This document shows, in pieces, positions 58,063-64,000 of a stretch of DNA of 64,000 bases. This DNA is from Drosophila pseudoobscura (taxonomy: Eukaryota; Arthropoda; Insecta; Diptera; Drosophilidae), in assembly GCF_009870125.1 (NCBI RefSeq), contig NC_046683.1, forward strand, positions 21,151,001 through 21,215,000, in the 5' to 3' direction. Numbering within the stretch: position 1 is the stretch's first letter; the number at the start of each line of letters is the position of its first letter. Under the pieces are notes generated by a model. It ran no database searches and had not been told where the DNA came from. It saw only the letters and a program-made list of their open reading frames with translations. A program made the position numbers and the translations under genes.

Positions 58063-59372
58063 TACCTTCAATTAAAATAAATGCAACAAAATGTGTTAGC
58101 CGAGGAAAATAGCACAAAAGAAAATAGGAAGGGGGGAAAGAAGGAAAGAAGGAGAGGAAAAATGAAACAATAAACTTTGACTTGCTGACGCTGGCATTTG
58201 TGTGATGCCCTCTTGTGTCCCATGTCGCCCGCCGCCCGTCCACCATCCACCGTCCACCGCCCGCCGTCCGCCGCTCTTCGTTCTCTCTCCCATCTGGTGT
58301 GCTATCCTAGTCTGCCGCTGTGTCTATTTGCACCTGCATCACAGATCAAAGTGACGCAGCATGACCCACTCTCTCGCACACCCCTCTCGTCCTGGTCAAG
58401 TGCTGCACTCGTATGCGTGGACCCGTGATGAAAAAGCGGGACGCGTATGCTTGAGAGCGGGCATCGTGGTAGAAGGGGGAAAGAGACAGAGTGATAGTGA
58501 GAGGGTGGGAGAGGGTACTATGTGACTTTTCTTTTCCTTTATTTTTCCTGCTCCTGTTGCCACAATTTCATTTTCAATTTCAATTGCTAATCCACCCTCC
58601 ACCCCCCGCTCTCCAGCCACTACTGCTATCCCTGAAGCAAGTCCTAGTCCTGGTCCAGGTCATCATGTATAATATTTGTATTGTATGGTCAAGCGCTGAC
58701 CAAGCGGACCATTCGCCTCCGCATCCGCGAGCTGAATCCTCTTTGACAAATTGGAATGCAATTTGTTGGGTTTGTTCTAATGCAAATAAAGAAAAAGTCG
58801 CTTACACTTATTTACCCAGCCATTCCAATCCAATTTACGATGGGAAAAGTCTGTCGCCACGACACTTATCGGATAGATTGGGTTTATATTTAACCGGTCG
58901 CTTCACGCAGAGGGGATTTCGAAGGCCTCACTGATCCAATACGATTAATGTAGAGGTGTGTACTGCATGACGGCACCATCGGAATGACTTCGCATGCAAG
59001 ACAGTGAGAGGTATTAATAAGAGAGAAAGAGAGACGGGGACAGATTTTTCAGAAGATAACCTGACAGAACCTGTACAGAAGACTTCCGCCTTCCACCACG
59101 TTGGCGGCCCCTTTCAAAATGTTAGCACATCAGCAGGGGAAGCATCGACGGATGACCCTTAGATTATCAATACGGATATACCGCATAAGAAAAAACCACC
59201 GCAGGAACCACTTATGTCGAAAGCGAGCGAAACTTTGTTAACTAGTACTCCCTCAGCTCTTAATTTATGTCACCTATAGAAAATATTGTAGACGATATTA
59301 TAGGTAAGCGCTTTAATAGGTATCGCAACTGATTATTGCCGCATGCGCTCTCTTTATCCCTCTTTTTCTTTT

Positions 59373-59383
59373 GGTATCGCCCT
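59373..59383 (+). repeat. 5' target-site duplication of the Jockey-like LINE
   Basis: GGTATCGCCCT, repeated exactly at 60472-60482. Confidence 0.9.
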
Positions 59384-60324
59384 TCGACAAAGTCTGGCAC
59401 AAGGGACTTTTATATAAATTAAAGATGCTACTACCCGCCCCCCAGTATTCAGTCATAAAGTCATTTTTGGGAGAAAGAACGTTTATTGTCACAATCAAGG
59501 ACGCTATTTCAGACATAAAAATTATCAGAGCTGGAGTTCCACAAGGCAGCGTCCTTGGGCCAATCCTGTACACATTGTTTACACGCGACATGCCGCTACC
59601 GCACGTCAACCCAAGCAACTTCCTGGTCGCCACTTACGCTGACGATACTGCTATTCTTTCGTCATCCACCTGCTACAGAGCCGTTGCTGAACAACTTCAA
59701 ATCTACCTCGAATCCGTGGAAAAATGGGCAAAAAAATGGAACATCACAATTAACGAAACAAAGTCAGTTAACGTAAATTTTACTCTAAGAAGCAAGCACC
59801 CACCAGACCTAACCCTCAACGGAAATATAATTCCGCGCAAGAGCAGTCACTGCTACCTCGGTGTCCACTTCGATAAAAGCCTAACTTGGGGACCGCATAT
59901 CAGAGCTACAGTCATCAAATGTCAAAACAAACTCAAAAAGTTGCACTGGCTCATGAACTCAAAAAGTAAGCTTCCCCTACGCAATAAAGTCATATTGTAC
60001 AAGGCAACTATAATCCCTATATGGACATATGCCATTCAAGTCTGGGGATGTGCAGCGAAGACGCATCTGAATAAAATCAGAGTCATGCAAGCGAAGGCTC
60101 TAAGGGCGATGACAGGTGCCCCGTGGTTTGTTCGGACCACAATGCTGGAAAGAGATCTCCTCATCCCAAAAATTGGAGATCAAATAAACCATCATAGCAG
60201 TCGATACAACGATAGGCTCATTAACCATCCAAATGAAACAGCTAGAGGATTACTGCACCCCCAAATCCCACGCAGACTCAAACGTCTCCACCCACTGAAC
60301 ATAAAAAATAGAAAAATTTCCTGA
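59384..60324 (+). pseudogene. Jockey-like reverse transcriptase, C-terminal part (about 313 aa)
   Basis: The frame enters inside motif A (PFDKVWHKGLLYKL, where the P comes from the duplicated target). It continues through motif B (GVPQGSVLGPILYTLF), motif C (TYADDTAIL, Tyr codon at 59635), the thumb-side YLGVHFDKSLTWGPHI, and the usual LINE tail (IWTYAIQVWGCA, MQAKALRAMTG). It stops at 60324 with no internal stops. The endonuclease, RT fingers and the catalytic Asp of motif A are missing. It has no own start codon: the open frame runs back only into host DNA, and no ATG precedes the RT part. Confidence 0.9.
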
Positions 60325-60471
60325 ATAACACATCATTAAAATGTATATATAAACCTAATCATTAAACTCTTATAATATGTAGTAAGCCAATGTAAATATC
60401 ACTAAAATTAGATCATAGTTTAAGTAAAGCTGATTTCTAATAAAATAAAAAAAAAAAAAAAAAAAAAAAAA
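59384..60471 (+). mobile_element. 5'-truncated Jockey-like LINE with poly(A)
   Basis: About 1.09 kb: the 3' part of an RT gene, a short AT-rich 3' UTR and a poly(A) tail (60441-60471), bounded by an exact 11-bp duplication. The reading frame is still open and the tail long, so insertion is recent. There is no RNase H after RT, as in the Jockey clade. Helena and similar elements are candidates, but the exact family is untested. Confidence 0.9.
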
Positions 60472-60482
60472 GGTATCGCCCT
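60472..60482 (+). repeat. 3' target-site duplication of the Jockey-like LINE
   Basis: Exact copy of 59373-59383, directly after poly(A). Confidence 0.9.
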
Positions 60483-61639
60483 GCCACCGCCCCCTCGAAT
60501 AACCAAAGAAACTTAAACATTTTGCGGCTGCTTTCACTCTCCATTGGGCGGAATTCTTCCATACATTTCTTATCCACGCAGCTGGAGAGGGAAAAGGGAG
60601 TTAAACAATTTCCAACAATTTGCTCGAATCTTTGCTCAACACCGCGCGGCTTATCCTTTTCTTTCTTTCCTTCTTTCTTTTTCTTTCTCTGGTCATGCGG
60701 GGCGTATGAGTAATTTGCAATGACCGTTTTGATCTCTACTGCTGCTCCGATATCTACCAATCTCCAACATCCAATCTGCATAATTAGCTAAACAATTGTC
60801 TGCGCTGGCGCATTTACCATGAGATTAATGAACATCCATCAGAATAGGATGAAAACTGGGCGTTCCATCTCTCACTCTCGGAAAATACGTCCATATAAAC
60901 CTGTATACATACGTATATCCATAGTTATAGCTGTGGACAGCGTCCTCTGGTTTTCGAAAAATTAAAACCAATTACCTGCAGCCCCGTCAACGACAGCGGC
61001 TATCATCACCCATCACAGCCCCATCGACGAATCGGGGTCCCAGACCAGACCAGACGACAGCCACAGAAGAAAGAAAGATGAAAAAACGCTCTACCAAGTT
61101 GTACCTTATATTTAATGCACTAGGCACAAGAAAGATTAATTTATATTGATTAATATATTAAATATTTCCTATATTCCTATAATTTTGGTTCTAATATTTA
61201 GGTTCTTTTTTGGTTTTCATTTTGCACAAAAAGTGAATCCATTTTGTTAATCTTATCTCTAAAATTCTGTTTTCGCTTACAACTTCTATTGCAGTTTGCA
61301 AATAACTCAACTCCATGGAAAAGTGTTGGTACTCGTATTAAGATTGTTTTAGAAAAAAAATTGTATCATGTTTAATGTTCTTGGCAAACCATAGTTTCTA
61401 CATACGACTTGGATGACAATCGTTCCAATTAAGCAAGTGGAAGAGCTGTTGAAGAGTAGACCCAGCACTTTTGCTTTTGTTGTGGATGTAATGGTGCTGT
61501 GATTCATTTTTTTTCTGGTATGTTAGTAATTACTACCTTCTTTTTTAATACAACTGGGAATTTGGGTTGGCTTGGGTTTGTCCCTAGTCCGTTGGTAATT
61601 GTTTGTGCAATTGTTTATGTTTGTTAATTCTCTATTTTT
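60483..61639. other. No gene seen
   Basis: Unique-looking AT-rich DNA with a CTTTCTTT-rich tract at about 60656-60690. Confidence 0.5.
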
Positions 61640-62400
61640 TAATATTGCACACTCATTTATTTTACTTATGGGACGGCACATTTGGACGTCATCAGCATGC
61701 AAATGGACTTCACAGTCAGAAACTCAGAATAATGGTCCAAGGATAGATCCTTGTGGAACTCCTCGCGTGGGAGAAAAAATAACGCAGACCCAAATTTCGT
61801 TATTACGGATTGTATTCGATCTGTCAAATAGGAATGAATCAGTCCGATTGCAGTACAAGCCGGTTGCACAAGCCATACAATCTTTAAAGTTTTGAACACA
61901 GAACTTCAAGACTGACGGTATCAAATGCTTTGCAATTAGACTATAGTCTAATAATGACAAGAATCCAACCTGGCCTTCGTCATTGTTTTTACGAATGTCT
62001 TCAGTGACTTTATGAACCACTAAGAACTCCACTTTAAGAACTCCTGGTTTTTTTTTTAGCAGTTTATTACTATTCATATCGTTGTAAATTTGCGTGGATA
62101 ACAATCGTTCAATAACTTTTGAAAGGAAATGCAAAATAGAAATTGGTCTGAAATCACTATTTGATTTCGATATTAGGAAATATTGAGATCATTATTGCAC
62201 TATTGATGGCATGTGGTATGTATAGTATAATCTTTGGTAATAGTAGCTTGAGAAGCTTAGGATTTATATCATCTGCTCCTGTTGCATTTGATTTAATTTT
62301 AAGAATCGATTCAACAACATCACATTGGGATACTCATGCGAAACTAAATCCATTATCACAGTAAAAATCACAGTCAAGGTTATTTATCACTCTAGGTGCA
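61640..62400 (-). pseudogene. CR1-like LINE reverse transcriptase fragment
   Basis: On the minus strand, from 62400 down, comes a finger segment (SNATGADDINPKLLKLL), then FRPIS and LSKVIERLLSTQIYNDMNSNKLL. VTEDIRKNNDEGQVGFLSLLDYS (motif A region), a damaged linker, and RGVPQGSILGPLF (motif B) follow, and a frameshifted HADDVQMCRP-like motif C near 61680. At least three frames are used and the main ORF is 61724-62134. The style of the finger and motif A segments is CR1-like, but other LINE clades are possible. Both ends are missing. Confidence 0.65.
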
Positions 62401-62967
62401 GTAGATTGCATACTTTTTTTTCAGATCGGCCTTAAGTGCCATTTTTGGTTTGTTCACCAAAACTTCCCCCGACCGAGCCGAAGGATAAAAACAAAGACGC
62501 CTTCTATTTTTTAATCATCTCCCTATTTCCCAAATTATAAAAGTATAAAGAAATTGTTTTTCCTGAAAGATTAAATTAAATCGTATAACGCTTTCCAAGT
62601 AAATCATGCCACCAAAATCAAGAAAGACCAAGGCTTCACAACAACTTCGAAAAGGAGCTAGTGGTGCTGCCAACCAGAATGACTTACTTATTATCCAGGC
62701 TCTTATACTTAGATCTCAATAAACCTTCGAACCTGATTGAGATTACTATCTAGAACAACAGAAAAGGCGGTAACATGTGGATTTATTCAGATCATAAACA
62801 AAGGCTTTTACCTCTTTCCCACAACCGCAACTGAATCTATAAAAACTGAAATATTTAATGATAGCTTGCGTCAAGATATTGCCAGGTACTTACGTTCTTT
62901 TTTTATTAAACCCAGGCACACATAATAATATGAGGTAAATAGTGTTCGCATTCATGTGTTTTTATTT
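62401..62967. other. Short unassigned stretch
   Basis: No domain. It contains a 38-codon plus-strand ORF (62606-62722) and AT-rich DNA. Confidence 0.4.
62606..62722 (+). CDS. Short basic ORF (38 aa), unrecognised
   Basis: It begins MPPKSRKTKASQQLRKGA. The basic start looks like the first residues of a LINE ORF1, but nothing downstream continues it and the strand is opposite to the flanking LINE fragments. Low confidence. Confidence 0.15.
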   Translation: MPPKSRKTKASQQLRKGASGAANQNDLLIIQALILRSQ

Positions 62968-63722
62968 GGGAGCAACACAACTCGTGACAACTATGGGATA
63001 AGGATGTAGCCTGTAGTTAGACATGCCGAGTATATGGCGGAAAGCCATGTGGTAATCACCTCTTTGGTCACCTGCATCATGTCTGGGAATATTCCGTCCA
63101 GTCCAGGTGTTTTTATGCCCGCGAAGGAATCTATAGCCCAATGGATTCCCTTCGAGGTTATCAGATCTGTTGGGGGTTATTGTTCCTCGGTTGCTTGGTC
63201 CTGATGCTCTTTGGCAACAGTGCTTTCGGTACATCCAGGGAAAGGCGTCTTCATTAGTGCTGTTAGGGCTTCTTTACTGTCCTCTGCCGTCTGTCCACTG
63301 TCCGTCATCTAGCTTTAATTGACTTTGTAAGATGGGCTGCTTTGAAAACAGCTTTCGGAGTCTTGATGTTTCATGTTTTTTCTCGATGTTGGAGCAGAAG
63401 TTTCTCAACGAGTTTCGTTGTTACGTGTTTCCTTCTTGTAGCTCCTAAGTGGGAGTTTGTGTTCCTCATAAACGATCTCTTCGTTCGCTTGTTTGGCGAT
63501 CTTAAAGGATTCCTTGAGGTTTTTCCTTTGGAGAGAACTATCCCGGTTCCACCAGAGTGGCTTCTACCTCTTCTTTATTCGTGAGGGGATTCCTTGGATT
63601 GGGTCTCTAGGGACTTCTCTATATCCTCCGCAGATTTCACTGAGCCCGGTTTCGCGAGCTTCGAAGTAACTTTCTTTTGAAACTTTTCCCAGTTTTTATT
63701 CCGGGGGTTTCTGTAGACTTTT
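62968..63722 (-). pseudogene. LOA-like ORF2 fragment
   Basis: Minus-strand sequence similar to 14935-15710 of the intact LOA element: VYRNPRNKNWEKFQKKV, then KPGSVKSAEDIEKSLE, and, in another frame, the segment corresponding to the start of RT (matching AIDSFAGIKAPGLDGI). Frameshifts and stops interrupt it. It corresponds to the linker between endonuclease and RT. It joins an R1-like fragment at about 63722. Confidence 0.8.
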
Positions 63723-64000
63723 ATCTTCGACGATTGCTTTAGAAGCAATGTCCACCACTCTACCAACGGCGTCGATCGTAGATGTAGCCTTGCGGTAAGA
63801 GGTCGCCAGCCTCCGCGATGGATCAATCCTTTCTTGAGGATACCACTTTCTCAAACAGTTTGCCCGCCTTGTCGAGCATGCAGATTGGCCTATACGACGA
63901 CGCTGTCCCCGGCGGCGACGTTGCTGACGAATGTGATGTCAACGATCGATTCGACTCCTGCTCTGGAGAAAGTATGTTGCACACCCTTATTGAGAAGCAA
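63723..64000 (-). pseudogene. R1-like LINE fragment, rearranged
   Basis: From the window edge inwards on the minus strand: an endonuclease-like piece (FSRAGVESIVDITFVS), then an RT piece (CMLDKAGKLFEKVV, then STIDAVGRVVDIASKAIV), as in R1-clade elements. The long region that should separate endonuclease and RT is missing, and the RT piece runs straight into LOA-like sequence. The fragment continues beyond the window. Confidence 0.55.

Larger units (their letters stand above)
46866..59372. other. Long gene-free region with many simple repeats
   Basis: No convincing gene, RNA gene or transposon was recognised. Long ORFs (47441-47905, 56894-57328, 58491-58934) follow low-complexity tracts and lack domains. 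Repeats: TACCGT about 47445-47480; GT 48749-48762; GACTCC 50119-50152; GGAACG/GGAGGTCG 50781-50875; GGGGTGT 51530-51581; CA then GA 51735-51785; GT 52312-52368; TGCATA about 52853-52876; CTCTGC/GTGCCG 54698-54763; GGCAGC 56254-56278; GA 58036-58062. Confidence 0.5.

Noticed and set aside
58491..58934. 147-codon ORF
   Set aside because: Hydrophobic low-complexity start from T/C-rich DNA; no recognisable domain.
59371..59383. Start codon of the Jockey-like RT frame
   Set aside because: The frame begins at TTG in host DNA and runs through the duplicated target; it is not a real start.

Overview
The window is eukaryotic and almost certainly Drosophila. It holds dense CA/GT/GA microsatellites, DINE-1-like (INE-1/Helentron) repeats, an LOA/Bilbo-type non-LTR element, Osvaldo-like Gypsy material, Tc1- and hAT-type transposons, and long AT-rich non-coding DNA. 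The obscura group (pseudoobscura/miranda/subobscura relatives) is my best guess, from the LOA/Bilbo-type and DINE-like families; that placement is inference. I recognise no complete host gene. Coding content is essentially that of mobile elements.

Layout. 1-5.2 kb is mostly unique DNA with simple repeats, one old DINE-like fragment (2.5-2.85 kb) and one weak exon candidate (3.8-4.2 kb, minus). 5.3-7.3 kb is a decayed I-like LINE tail (minus) abutting a full DINE-like element. 7.3-12.57 kb is unique-looking. 12.586-17.95 kb is the best-preserved element: a full-length LOA-clade retrotransposon with matching target-site duplications, intact ORF1 and ORF2, and a 5' end that folds as an HDV-like self-cleaving ribozyme. 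19.4-40.2 kb is a nested transposon island: a short DINE-like copy; LTR-element debris with a tRNA-Lys-type primer site; a 590-bp repeat; a Tc1-like element split by a DINE-like copy; a foldback hairpin; a decayed Osvaldo-like Gypsy element (minus) with a separate RING-finger ORF ahead of gag; and a composite hAT region with two head-to-head BED-finger segments. 40.2-59.3 kb is gene-free, microsatellite-rich DNA with one Tc1-like terminus at 46.7 kb. 59.38-60.47 kb is a 5'-truncated, recently inserted Jockey-like LINE with poly(A) and an 11-bp duplication. 61.6-64 kb holds minus-strand CR1-like, LOA-like and R1-like reverse-transcriptase fragments, the last two fused.

How it works together. 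Only the LOA element looks potentially autonomous: ribozyme to free the 5' end, ORF1 RNA-binding-type protein, and ORF2 with endonuclease, reverse transcriptase, RNase H and a C-terminal zinc motif. The other elements are broken by stops, frameshifts, deletions or later insertions, and their nesting gives a relative order of events. All coordinates and motifs were read by eye; family names below clade level are tentative.
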